Made by a program: the position numbers and the translations under genes. From contig NC_060896.1 of the NCBI RefSeq assembly GCF_014805685.1, forward strand, positions 10,194,889 through 10,258,888: a stretch of DNA of 64,000 nucleotides. The letters are read 5' to 3'. Origin of the DNA: Silurus meridionalis. Taxonomy: Eukaryota > Chordata > Actinopteri > Siluriformes > Siluridae. How positions within the stretch are numbered: position 1 is the first letter of the stretch; each line of letters opens with the position of its first letter. The notes beneath the pieces were generated by a model, which did no database searches, was not told where the DNA came from, and saw nothing but the letters and a program-made list of their open reading frames with translations. Below are positions 35,360-46,639 of the stretch, one piece after another.

Positions 35360-35596
35360 TGAGGTTCCCTGGTGGTCTAGTGGTTAGGATGCGGTGCTCT
35401 CAACGCTGCGGCCCCGGTCAGGGAACCAACCCCAGCCATTAGGGTTGCAAAAGCCTTAGTGCCGGTCCCAAGCCCAGATAGATGGGGAGGGTTGCGTTAG
35501 GAAGAGCATCCAGCGTAAAAACAAGTGCCAAATCAAACATGCGGATGGTCCGCTGTGACGACCCCTAACGGGAGAAGCCGAAAGAAAGTTTTTTGA
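35360..35596 (+). mobile_element. tRNA-Glu-derived SINE lacking its B box
   Basis: 35366-35425 matches tRNA-Glu(CUC): acceptor start TCCCTGGTGGTCTAGTGG (A box TGGTCTAGTGG), anticodon CTC within GGTGCTCTCAACG, and acceptor end GGTCAGGGAA. The T-arm is missing about 12 bases (GCGGCC joins CCGGTCAGGG), removing the Pol III B box. The body has TGCGTTAGGAAGAGCATCCA and the tail GACCCCTAACGGGAGAAGCC then GAAAGAAAG, a widespread fish SINE tail. It is a retroposed copy, not a tRNA gene. Confidence 0.88.
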
Positions 35597-36145
35597 ATAA
35601 GCTATGACTGTTAGTCTGTTTTAATGTGACTCCTCTGGTTTTTTTTTTTTGTTGTTTGTTTTTGACTAGTAAAAGTTCCAAAATGACTGGTAACTAAATT
35701 TCAGACCCTTTATTTAATATATTTTATTTAATATAACTTCTAATAAAAATGCTTGCCATTAGAATCGGAGTACAAAAAGAAAAACAGAAACGCTTCTTCT
35801 TTGAAAAGCTTTGTATAAAACCGAGGTGCTAAAAGTTTTTAATTTGAACAGCAAAATTCTCATTATTTATTATGTATTTGTTTTATTCTATTATTTATTT
35901 CTTTGTTTGTTTTTGTTTTAAAAAAGTATGTGTGTGCCTGATTAAGTTGAGAAACAGCTCAATTAATCTGCAGAAGGACGTGGCAAAGCATTGCTTTAGT
36001 TCATTAAACCCTACTTAATCATTCCTGTCCACACCAGAAGACGAGCGATTAAATTAGAGGACGGCACGTGTCCTCGTTCATCTGAACTTATCTGCCACCT
36101 GTGTATTGGCTGCTTCGTTCAGTCAATGGACCAAACTTTAAAATA
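35597..36145. other. AT-rich intronic sequence, nothing recognised
   Basis: T-run at 35640-35650. Nothing gene-like. Confidence 0.4.
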
Positions 36146-36372
36146 CATATGTACAGAGTTGGGGGTAACGCATTACAAGTAACGTGCGTTACGTAATAAT
36201 ATTACTTTTCTGGAGTAACGAGTAAAGTAGTGCTTTACTTTATAAATTTACACATTAATATCTGACTTACTTTTCAGTTAAATTATTTTGCATAAAAAAA
36301 AAATAGTAAATTAAAACGAACGCAGTCACGTAGTATCGCGCACTCATACGTGCGAGCCGCGGGTCAGAAGCG

Positions 36373-37925
36373 ATGGCAGGCCAGAGCATTACATTACTGC
36401 GATTGAAGGATTCTCATTATATTGAAATAGTCGAGGAAAAGGAGAAGGGAATAATCGTTAAGTGTAGATTATGTGTTGGTTAAAAGCTCTTCTCAACTGC
36501 AAAAAATACCACTTGAAATAAAAATAAAAAAATCTGCATGCAAAGCACAGCACTACAGATGTGGAAGAGAGGGAGCCGAATGAAACCTGCACCCCGCCTC
36601 AAGATAAACAACAAAGACTTGATTTCAGTTCACGTTCACCACCAGGTAAAACAATTAGTTCAACTAAACTCAACAAAGTGGTTAATGCTTTTATAGTTGA
36701 GGAGATGCAGCCGCTGTCCACTGTGGAGGCGCCCACATTTAATCAGCAAAATCTTCGTGACAGGGACAAGGCCGGGGGACGTGCTGCCCGATCACAAAAC
36801 CTTTACAAACTATATGGACAAGGCATATGTGGAAATGGAGACAGAACTAAAGAAAACTTTTGCCGACTTGGAATATGTTTCCACCGCTGCAGATCTATGA
36901 ACTGTTTAGAATAAAAGTTTTTTAGGCATTACTGTACACTGGATTGATCCTGTTACTCTCCATCGGCAAAAAGCTGCAATTGCCTGCAGACTATTTCGTG
37001 GGAGACACACGTAGGATGCCATCGCAGCGGAGATAGAGCAAATTCACAGCTCGTTTGCTCTTTCTGGTAAGATAACTGCCACAGTCACTGGCGATGGCGC
37101 GAACTTTGTAAAAGCGTTCAGAATGTTTCAAGCTGATGATGAAGCAGAGAATGATGTAGACGAGGACGAGGTCATAGTTACGGAATTGTACGAAGTTTTA
37201 TGAGATGACAGCGAAAGCTATGTTCTCCCTCCACATCACCGGTGTGCATCCCACACCCTTAACCTTATATACACGAACAACATACAGTGGTACCTTTACC
37301 TACGAGAATTTTTTGCTTTGTTACACGAGCTCGAGACGCCGCTGCTAGATAGTGAAACGAAGCCAGAAAGCAAAGATTGTGACGAAAATTAAGATAAGCA
37401 AAGAAGAAAAAGTAAAAAATTTAAGTTTAGGGATATGTAGTGTACAGGAGTGATAGTAAAAAAACGAGTTTTCCCTCCTTCGCCGCTTTTCGCCTCTCCA
37501 CCACACCCCCCCGCCCCCCTCCTCCGGCGTCTTCTTTAGCTTCTTTAAGTCATCTCATCTCCAAGGTAAATACATTGAATAAAACCTTATTATATCTTTA
37601 CATACTCTTTCTATTATGTTTTTATACAAGATGTGTTATTCAGAAATTTATTTTCCTAATTTAATAACATGAAACATAAAAACGGGGTGTCATTTTGAGG
37701 GTTGGAACGGATTAATGCCATTTTAAGTATTTTCAATATGGAAAATTGATTTGATGTGCGAGCAAACTGAGATACGAGCTCGATACGAGCATGGAACGAA
37801 TTAAACTCGTAGGTCAAGGTACCACTGTAGTTACATTTCTGACGGTGAAAGCAGATTGCAAAGCAGTATACAGAAATGCGATTGGAAAGTGTTCAGCCTT
37901 GTGGTCAAAATTAGTCGATCATTTT
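36373..37925 (+). pseudogene. hAT transposase remnant, split by a nested MITE
   Basis: ATG at 36373 opens a peptide with KDSHYIEIVEEKEK and KCRLCVG (zinc-finger-like CxxC), then a stop. After frame changes one long frame is readable from 36697 to 37284. It contains HKTFTNYMDKAYVEMETELK, AADL at D1 (usually TDLW; W lost to a stop), KSFLGITVHWIDPVTL, TGDGANFVKAF (D2 block) and HHRCASHTLNL (CxxH motif). Stops interrupt that frame at 36898, 36907, 37012 and 37201. The frame resumes after the nested element at 37830 with FLTVKADCKA and KCSALWSK. The catalytic Glu and the hAT dimerisation region were not found. Dead gene. Confidence 0.88.
37285..37827. mobile_element. TA-flanked MITE (543 bp) nested inside the hAT transposase
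   Basis: Left end CAGTGGTACCTTTACCTACG; right end, read inward, CAGTGGTACCTTGACCTACG. TA lies directly outside each (37283-37284, 37828-37829), as for Tc1/mariner-class insertions. Removing it and one TA rejoins the hAT coding text (NLIYTNNI before, TFLTVKADC after). No transposase inside. Interior C-rich patch at 37485-37540. Confidence 0.92.
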
Positions 37926-38574
37926 ATTGTTCTCTAAACAGTTATTAAACATTTTAAATGTATTTTGCCCTAATATAACTTATTTCTTAAAGGCAATTAT
38001 CTATATTACACTGTTTTAATGCATTGCTGAATTAAACACGAGTACAAGAACTTCTCACCTGTTACACCTGTAAGGCCTGAAAGAGATCAAGCCTTAACCA
38101 GGTAAGAAAAAGTAACGCAAAAGTAACGTAACGCACTTTCCATAAAAAGTAACTAAGTAACGCAATTAGTTTGGGGAGTAACTCAATATTGTAATGCATA
38201 ACTTTTAAAAGTAACTTTCCCCAACACTGCATATGTAATACTTCTAGGAAAGAGACCAATGTATGAGTTCTCTGTTCTCCAGCTCCCCCTGGACAATGTT
38301 CTTTGTTCTTGTTTCCTGTTTATAGTTAATTAGTCTTAACTGGAATGTAAAATCTCTGGGTGTCACCTGACCTGCAGTTTGGAGGCGTCTGCATTCAATT
38401 CTGATTCTGATTTGATTCTGATTCAGGCTGCACTTTCAAAGTATTACATGTATTTTATAAGTACTGTATGTCATAAAATGTGCATTGTATTACATGTATC
38501 AAATATTTTATATGTTGCACACAACTCCAGGGTCCCCAATTTGATAATGAGCTCTTGCTATTGTATGCTTTTTA

Positions 38575-38850
38575 AGTTTCAAATGTTCTCTCTATGTGAC
38601 CACATGGGTAAGGTCTGGGTTCTCTGATTTCCTCCAACCTGACATACACATGGCCATAGGTTGCATGCCTATGCTGAAGTGCCCTTAGGGGTGGATCAGA
38701 ATGTAAAAGTGTGTGTACATGACATTTTGAGTTGAGCTTGTGTCCGATCCTGCCTCATATGCCCAGTGCTCCTGAAAGGAATCCACCATCACTCTGACTG
38801 GAATAATAGCATATTTAGGATGAAGGAATAAATGAATGTATGAGTGTATT
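38575..38850 (+). repeat. Dispersed teleost repeat, decayed (copy 1)
   Basis: Order of motifs TCTCTGATTTCCTCC, TGCCCTTAGGGGTGGATCAG, CCCAGTGCTCCTGAAAGGAA and TCCACCATCACTCTGACTGG matches a common fish repeat also seen at 62900-63165 (same strand) and 53075-53335 (opposite). Confidence 0.6.
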
Positions 38851-39420
38851 CATGTCTATGAAGTGTAAGATGTATAAGTACTACATTATCAAGGCGTCTA
38901 GCGTCTTAGTCTTAGTTGATATTCCAAGAGTTTAGTGTTTAATATTGTCTTTTTTGGTAAGTAAGTGAGCTTTTTCACACATCAAGCTCCTTCAGTTTCA
39001 CCTTGCTTTAAAGTGCTTGCTTTACCTGCATGTCAGTCTTATTGCGCATATTGTAATCCTTCACTGCCACGTGATTTTTCTTTTGATTTTTTATTCCCTT
39101 GAGAAAGCAAAGTCAAATAACAGAAACTCCTCATCTTTTGCAAATGCAAACAAAGACACTACTATAAGTAGAGACGGCCTGTCACTTTATCCCAATGCCA
39201 CTTTAAACTCAAAGTGAAGCGGGTAAAAACTCACTCTATGTGGGCAAGTCAGATTTTTCCAGTACAAAACCATCTCTTACTAAACAGAAAAAAAAAAATA
39301 CAAATAGGATTGTCCTAAACACATGGATCAGAACTGCATCATTTTCTATAATAAAAGCTTCATGACTGAAAAGCAATGCAAACAATAAAACTACTGTAAG
39401 CAGAGAAGTAGCTTGCCAAT
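38851..39420. other. Intronic sequence, nothing recognised
   Basis: AT-rich, no domain or repeat family. Confidence 0.4.
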
Positions 39421-39423
39421 TGT

Positions 39424-39640
39424 CAAGAGTCAAGTCAAGTCAAAAAGCTGGTATTGTCATTTAACCAAATATAGATGACGCAGTACACAGTGAAATGCTA
39501 CAACGTTTCTCCAGAACCCTGGTGCTACATAAAACAACATAGAGCTACATACAGAGCACAGAACTAAGGACTAAAGTAAGTTGTCCTAGCCACACGAAGT
39601 GCATAGTGTACACAAAATTAACATAAAAAAACCCACAAAT
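39424..39640. repeat. Dispersed repeat, probable LINE 3'-region remnant
   Basis: Starts with a GTCAA pentamer patch, then CAGTACACAGTGAAATGCTA, CAACGTTTCTCCAGAACCCT and GGTGCTACATAAAACAACAT, blocks I know as a multicopy fish repeat. No coding part. Confidence 0.5.
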
Positions 39641-40670
39641 AAAAACAATAATAGGCTCTCTGTATGCTTCTAACTCATGTCAAGCAGAGGGCTTAATCAG
39701 AATAATCCCAAACCACTCAAGAAAGCCTGTGAGCCAAGCTGGAAATAGAGGACGAGAGGAAGTGAGACGTGTATTAGCCACATGAGATTACTCATCTTCT
39801 TCGCTTCCTTCCTGCTGAGTAAAAAGTGCTTGTGCTAAAAACTGACAGGCCTCTTGCAACAACATCTGTAAGTCAAAACAACATCTGCAGGCCGATATCT
39901 TTATGCGCTGACAATTGCGCTTTCATCAAAAGCAGTTTTTCTTATGTCTGTTTTAAAATAAACACGGGTCATTGCTTCAAATGATGAGTTAAAGAAACAC
40001 TGGCACGGTGCGTTGCTGTGGATCGAAAAAAGTAATTTAGACAGATATGTGTAACTAATAACTATTGAAAGAGGCATATATTCAGTAATATAGCTGTACA
40101 AAAAAAAAAATCCAGAAAACAGATAACCTGTTAGAGAGCATCCGCTCGACCAACTCAAAGAAGAAAATCGAAGATAGAAGCAGAGGAAAGAGAGCAGAAA
40201 GATGCTATGGGGAAACTATAAGTAGACAGATGAGCAATAAACAAAGAGCAGAGAGAGAGAGAAAGTAGGGAAACGAGAGATATTACAGAGATAAAACTCC
40301 AAGGAGGGATGTTTTCTGCTGAAGTCAATCACAACACACCAGAGTGTGTTAACTACCAACTGCCTCAGGTAGTAGTGATGAGGAAAGCAATATAGTTTCT
40401 CAGTGGGTGGAAAAGCACCTGCTTCCAGGAACACAGAACACCATCACATATTACCGCAAACAAAGTCTAACCAGTAGTTAGTGCGGTGTTCTCTCTGGCA
40501 CAAGTCATAACTGATATCTCTTTTACACTTTTTCATTGATGGTTAAACATTGCCATTACACACTGTCAAGCAATACTCAGTAAACAGTGCTTTTTTCCAA
40601 GCCATTAATAATACATTGGAAGACATTTTAACAAATTTCACAGTCATTATCATCTCTCACATCTACAATT
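39641..40670. other. Intronic sequence, nothing recognised
   Basis: A short AGAG-rich patch near 40240-40262. No exon. Confidence 0.4.
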
Positions 40671-40673
40671 AGA

Positions 40674-40850
40674 GAATTTAGCAAATACTTTTATCCAAAA
40701 TGACTTACAACCATCTTATTAATAGAACTAAACAATCAAAGGCCCTGCTCATGGGCCCAAATGTGGCAGTTTGACAGTGCAGGAAATTAAACTAATGACC
40801 TTCCAATCAGAGGTCCAATAGCTTAACCACTGAGTTACCAAGATGCTTGA
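40674..40850 (-). mobile_element. SINE copy, minus strand
   Basis: Reversed SINE landmarks in order: tail region AGCAAATACTTTTATCCAAA, AATGACTTACAACCATCTTA, GGCCCTGCTCATGGGCCCAA, a B-box region AATTAAACTAATGACCTTCC and A-box region TTAACCACTGAGTTACCA. Better preserved than the copies at 7810 and 26224. Confidence 0.75.
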
Positions 40851-41056
40851 AATGACTGACAAAATTATTTTACCTCCCTTTTTTATATAAATGAAAAAAA
40901 TTAAGGTTCAAATAGACCAAATGGAGATGGACCCAAGTCTCTAAGAATGACATTAAACAGTATATAACAGTAAAGAGAAAAATAAATAAGAAAATAATAG
41001 TAACAATGAGGCATAAGGAAGTTATAATTATTTGCAAGAATGTGCAGAACGAACTG

Positions 41057-41060
41057 TGTC

Positions 41061-41117
<57 letters not shown>
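41057..41117. repeat. (GT)n(TA)n microsatellite
   Basis: Short GT run, then about 23 TA units, then ACAC. Confidence 0.97.
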
Positions 41118-42710
41118 CTCAGAAAAATGCCTCAGAAAAAAAAAGGCAAGAATGAAGAAGGGGTGGATTTGATCCAAAGTATTTCATAAGCCTGCAATGA
41201 AGTGGCCGTCTAATATGCTACAATAATGTTAATGGTGTTGATATATAAAAAAAAAAAGTGATTTCAAAACTTTTGCTTACATGCCAGCCACTGAACAAGC
41301 TAAAAACAGCAGGGGAAAGGGCATTTGTTAGCCGATTTGCAAATAAACAAAAAAAAAATAAAAATTTTTTTTTTTTTTGCACACTGTTCACTGCGCATTA
41401 GTACAGAAATCACCATCTAACTGAAATGTTGCACAGTTGATGACATTTGCACTCCTACTCCTATTCTCCTTAAACATGAATTAGTGGAAATGCTCGTGTC
41501 CTGTAATTTCTAATGCCTTTAGTTATGGATGATTCCATTGCTTATAGATATATTTCAAATTGGAATATTGTGAGCAAGGAAATATCGATAAAAAACCTTA
41601 GTGTATGAAAATGGCAACATCTGCTAATCCAGGTTCAGCTGATGTTCTTCCAAACAGGACTATCAGCCATGAAACTCCAGCTCACAATAAACAAAATAAC
41701 TAATATGGTAGAGAAGACAGAGAAAGGAAGAGAAAAAGACAATAGAGTAGGAGTTAGAGAAGGAGAAAGACTCTGTCTCAAGAAGATAAACAGTTTTAAA
41801 TAAAAATTCAATTCCCACTTGTTGACCATGTACTCAGTTGCGATTTGTGTATGAGGGAGGCAGGCATTTTTCTCAGCACACTGCATATAAACTATGTTGT
41901 CTGGCTGAATAAAAATGCAAAAGGGGATCCTGTAAAATACTTTTCTTTATGAAATATAATGTGGTTTTCATCTGTCATGAACATCTGAGATTATTTTTCA
42001 TGTTTTATTCATTAATTAATTTAAAAGAATATATTTTATTCATTCATTCTTTAAATTGTTTATTTATATATGTATTTATGCGTTCATATTTTCATTTGTT
42101 TCTTCTATTCAGAATTTTGGTAAATAATTCATGTCACGTCTGTATGCAACAAATGCAAGCGTGCACGCTGTGACATCTGTGTACTCAATTTACCAGTGCA
42201 GTGAGCTAGGTTTGTTCACTGGACAAGTGTGCTTGGCATGTTGATGTGAATATTTCACGTTAAAGGGAACATTAATGGTTTTGGAGTCAGTGTTGTGCTC
42301 ACAATACAGTTTTTGAGGAACACATTGGGGCATTTGAGAGCTGAGATGCTGTTTCCATTTGTTATCCCTTGGACGTGAATGCAGAAAGATTAAAGAACAA
42401 GTCTGATTATTACCAACACACACACAGCACAACACACATATCCACTGTGGCAGTCTAAATTATTGTCGTACCAAGCCTGGAAAAATAGTGTGCAGTCACA
42501 TGTACATGTTTTTTTCCAACTATTTTAAGAATAAAATGTTAGTCAGTTCCAAAAGGTTTTGCCCTGACTTATCTTTCTAATGTTTTATCCCACCACAAAG
42601 GGTTTGCAATAAAGCAATGAAGATGTTGTTATGTTCATTTTCTTATAATGATTGCCAGTTTGTCCGATTACTTTTGAGCCTGTGTAAATATAGGTAATAA
42701 AAAAACTGCA
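41118..42710. other. Intronic sequence, nothing recognised
   Basis: A/T homopolymer patch at 41348-41380. Open frames (41635-41886, 42190-42435) have no domain. Confidence 0.4.
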
Positions 42711-42713
42711 CGA

Positions 42714-43231
42714 CTTGTGTTTAATCTGCCCAAGTTCTCCCACACCACCCCACTGCTGCACTCCATCCACTGGCTTCCAGTAGGTATACATATCAAATTC
42801 AAAACACTGATGCTTGCCTTAAAGGCCAAAAATGGACCAGCACCATCTCACCTCAGAGACCTCATCACTCCTCACACTGCACCACGCTGTCTAAGATCCT
42901 CCAGCACTGCTCGACTGGTACTACCTTCTCTCAGGGTAAGAGGTAAGTATACTTCAGGCACTTCTCTGTTCTGGCACCAAGATGGTGGTATGAACGTCCC
43001 CTAAATGTCTGAACAGCAGAATCCCTGGCTATCCTTATGTGACGGGTGAAGACCTTCCTCTTCCTGAAACAATAAAACTAACACTTTCCAAGTTTGCTTT
43101 GTTCAGCATACATTTATCTTAAGTTTGTAATCTTGCATTCCAGTGTAGATTTATTTATTGATTGAGGCTCAAAGCACTTTTGTACGTTGCTCTGAACAAG
43201 GGCTTCTGCTAAATGCCGTAAATGTAAATAT
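42714..43231 (+). mobile_element. L2-type LINE, 5'-truncated 3' end
   Basis: The open frame at 42717-43004 encodes the end of an L2 reverse transcriptase: FNLPKFSHTTPLLHSIHWLP, FKTLMLALKAKNGPAPSHL, RDLITPHTAPRCLRSSSTAR and LVLPSLRVRG, then a frame change before the WW-type C-terminus. A short 3' UTR follows and the element ends near CTTCTGCTAAATGCCGTAAA (43203-43222). That tail is shared with the SINEs at 7550-7714 and 58370-58485. Extreme 5' truncation is typical of LINE insertion. No target duplication was verified. Confidence 0.88.
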
Positions 43232-43447
43232 AAAGAAACCATTCACTGCATTTGTGAATTAGCTAAAACAGATCAGCCTAATTTTATTTGTATTATTTTT
43301 ATATAATATATAAGCAGGATATCGGTGTTTGAACTTTGTCTTATTACTATTCAAATGATTTCCAAAATGTTATATTTGACAGTTATTTTTCTCTTTTGGT
43401 TGTGTCTGTGTGCCTGTTTATGTTCTATCAAGATATTCACTAGCATT
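43232..43447. other. AT-rich sequence, nothing recognised
   Basis: Short spacer between an L2 end and a Tc1-family fragment. Confidence 0.4.
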
Positions 43448-43449
43448 GC

Positions 43450-43835
43450 TAATAAATATACACTATAACCTAGCCCTACAATGTTTCTGTGCTTTTTGAG
43501 CATTCTATTCCACATTTAGTATCTAGTTGCTGTTCCAATAACCTTACACTTTTTTGGGAAGATGTTCCACAAATTCTGGAGTGTGTTTGTGGGTATTTGT
43601 GCTCCTTCACTCACAAAGGTATTAGTAAAATCAGGTACTGATGTAGGGTAAGAAGGCCTTTGATGCAGTCAGTGTTCCAATTTATCTCAAAGGTGTTCAG
43701 TAGGGTTCAAATGAGAGTTCTATAGCAGGCTACTCAAGATCTTCCACTCCAGCTCATGTAAACCATATCTTCACTTTGTGCACAGGGGCATTGTCATTCT
43801 GTAACAGGTTTGGGTCTCCAAGTAAAAGACATTAT
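43450..43835 (-). mobile_element. Tc1-family fragment, minus strand
   Basis: Plus-strand text reads GTTCCACAAATTCTGGAGTG, TTTGATGCAGTCAGTGTTCC, TTCTATAGCAGGCTACTCAA and GTGCACAGGGGCATTGTCAT, the reverse complement of the transposase C-terminal region in the copies at 28290 and 61515. Interrupted by stops. Terminus ACACTATA at 43450. Confidence 0.78.
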
Positions 43836-44801
43836 ATACGTAATTTTGTATACATAAAAGACAGTGTGATAGCTTATGTTTCACATTAATAGATAGAATT
43901 AAAAATAGAAAGTTTTGACATCTTTCATACAACACACTGAATTCATACACGACATGTGTACAAATTGGCAGGCCTTATAATAGTCTCCTCCAATATGTCA
44001 GATAAAATTTATGGGTAAACAGAACAACATATACCTATAACCCATATTAATTGTGCAAAAGTGGGTGGATCTGTGCAAAAATATTGACATCAGATCAGGG
44101 TTAACATGTCTCTAATGATGTTCATGAATTCATGTCCGGCAGAAAAGGGTCAGTTTATCCAAATAATGACTGAATACAATAATTGCATAATAAATAATAA
44201 TAAGCCAAGTGTCTACACAAGTAAAAGTTTATGATGTGGTGCTATGTAGCTTCTGTTTTAAGAAGCTTTGTGATGCACAGGTCTTTCTTTTGTTAATATA
44301 CAGTATATAAACTGTGGAATATTATTAGAAAAAAACACTGCTGTGTCTCTCTGATAGCAAAGGGCTTAAATAAATATAGCAGACACTTTCAAACTTGAAT
44401 AGTCTTTCGAGAGATTGCTCTACCTTTTACTTGAACAAGTAAAGTCACTTTGAACAAAACTCCTATTTAAAATTATATTGCTTTCTCTAGTGCTATTCTT
44501 TCAAACCAGCCAAAGGAGATGTAAAAACATTTAAGATGTGTATAAATAACCCCTGAATCTCTCAACAGATGCCTCAAAAACCGTAAATATGTCCTGTTTT
44601 AATAAAATCTTGAATTTGAATTTAATGCAGCAATATGTGTTTGGTATCAATCACAGCTATTGAAGCCAGGTATCATTTCTTACACAGTTCTGTTGAGGGC
44701 ATGAGCCATCAAAGCAGTTTATACTCATAGTAAATATCATTCACATGAACGTCTCAGACACATAATAGATGCTCAGTTGTGTGAAGATGCACGATGCATT
44801 A

Positions 44802-44802
<1 letters not shown>
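43836..44802. other. AT-rich intronic sequence, nothing recognised
   Basis: No repeat family or exon seen. Confidence 0.4.

Positions 44803-44848
<46 letters not shown>
44803..44848. repeat. (AATC)n microsatellite
   Basis: About 11 units of AATC. Confidence 0.97.
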
Positions 44849-44852
<4 letters not shown>

Positions 44853-46635
44853 AAGCACTCACAATGAAAAAGCATCAGATAGGAGGAATAATAAAAAAAA
44901 AAATAATATATAAAAAATGAAGAGTACCTACTACACAATGGACTGGCCTGGATTTGTGTGTGTTGTACTCAGATGATGTATGGTTGTTTACTGCTCTGAA
45001 GCTTGAACAATACTAGAGCTTCCTGAAACTGTATTACTTTTAAAATTAAGAGATTAAACTTCCAAGACAAATAATTATAAATTCTATAAGTCAAGATTTA
45101 AAACATAAAAACAACACACTTCAAATAAAATGAATGGCTAACCTTTGTGGTACATTAAATTTGAGCAAAAATCCTTTGCAATACATTGTAACCAGATTCA
45201 TAATATAAAATTAGCAAATAACAAAACATAATAATAAAAAAAAAAAAAAAAGGGAAAAAAGTACAACTCTAAATCTTCCTGATTATCACACATATAATGA
45301 ATATTCCTTCAAGCAAGGCTTCAAGCAATTCTGGCACTAGATGAGAGGGAGATTTCATCAGACACCATGACCTTGTACTTGCTTTTTTGATGAATGCAAT
45401 GATAATTTTTTTTTTTTTTTTTTTTTTTTTCAAAATCACTCCAGCTAGTATTTGCCAGCATATAATATATGGGTTGGCTGTTCTCCTAGGAACAGACCAA
45501 GCAAACACTGTAGAAAAAAAACCAAACATTAATAGGCATCAAAACAAACCGCAAAGCCTACAGTCATAGTGCCACCAGCATTATGGATGACCCTTTACAC
45601 CCAACTGCCTGGCAAAAGCTAGAAAAATATTCATGTTACTACAACCAATCTACAGAACAGCTTCTTTCCTGAGGCAGTGTCCATTCAATGCCCCAAAACC
45701 CCTACTGTATCTGGACAAATCAAGATCATTCCCAACATCTACCATTACTGCAGACCTGCAGTTTAAAAACACACTAATACCTCATGAACTATATTAAGTA
45801 TTTCATATCAATGCTACTATCATTTTTACTTTCAATGCTACTCATACATGGGACAGTTTTTCACTTAAATTGCTTGGGTTACAGACAGGTTCTAATTATA
45901 TGCTACACAACTGTCCAGCCATGCTCAACTCTTCTTCAGCTATACGGCATGAATAAATGTTTGATCACCTGTCCATAAGATTCATATGTAATTTTTGCAC
46001 TTGTCAGACATGTATACAATTATATAAAGAGAACTGGCAATAAAGTCTACTTCTCTAGACACTAGATTAGAAAACTCTTTTGAGGTGGTTGTTAAAATGT
46101 TTACCTAAATACTTCATATGAATAATGTGTATTGCACAAACAAATTATAACAAATTCTAAAAAAGAAATGTGTACCAACTCTTAAGGCAATAGGAAGATA
46201 AGGCTCCAATTCACTTCAGAGTCTATTCAGGGTTGTGCTTTTCAAATGAGAGAAATAACATGAGTTCATTTTGTATGGTTGTCTTAATGAATATGCACTT
46301 TGGAGTGTTTCTACCTAATGGTGGCCTAGTTGATACAAATAAATTCACCAGCAATTTGACTGAGAAAGTGTGTGCGGACAGTTGTTGCAGAAAGAAATTC
46401 TGTACATACAACCAAAGGGCAGCAACTTCAGTCATATTGCCAGACAAAATAAAAACAAAAAAGTCATAATAATAGGTGAAAATGTGTTTTTGTTACAGGG
46501 TGAACAAAAACATTAATAAGAAATGTTCTCAAAGCTCTGCCTTATTATTAAAGGTTATTTGGGTTTTTATATTAGATAAATTAGCTTTGTTTCCCTTTTG
46601 AACCTGAAACATTACAGGGTACACATTTTCTTTTA
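44849..46635. other. AT-rich intronic sequence with homopolymer runs
   Basis: A-run at 45234-45251 and T-run at 45406-45430, about 170 bp apart and mutually inverse. 45575-45770 vaguely resembles a LINE C-terminal/3' region (MDDPLHPTA in one frame) but is too decayed to call. Confidence 0.4.
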
Positions 46636-46639
46636 TTAT

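Larger units (their letters stand above)
36154..38229 (+). mobile_element. hAT transposon (2076 bp including a nested insertion)
   Basis: Left end CAGAGTTGGGGGTAAC; right end, read inward, CAGTGTTGGGGAAAG. Perfect 8-bp direct flanks CATATGTA lie at 36146-36153 and 38230-38237, the hAT hallmark. Subterminal regions on both sides are crowded with GTAAC/GTTAC motifs (for example 36163-36235 and 38105-38215), typical transposase-binding repeats. The interior keeps a broken hAT transposase. Without the nested 543 bp (+TA) it is about 1.53 kb, shorter than autonomous hATs (about 3 kb), so the C-terminal dimerisation part is deleted. Confidence 0.93.

Noticed and set aside
35366..35425. A functional tRNA-Glu gene
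   Set aside because: The T-arm and B box are missing and the sequence continues into a SINE body and tail.
45575..45770. Possible LINE C-terminal fragment (MDDPLHPTA)
   Set aside because: Only one short suggestive match. Too decayed to assign.
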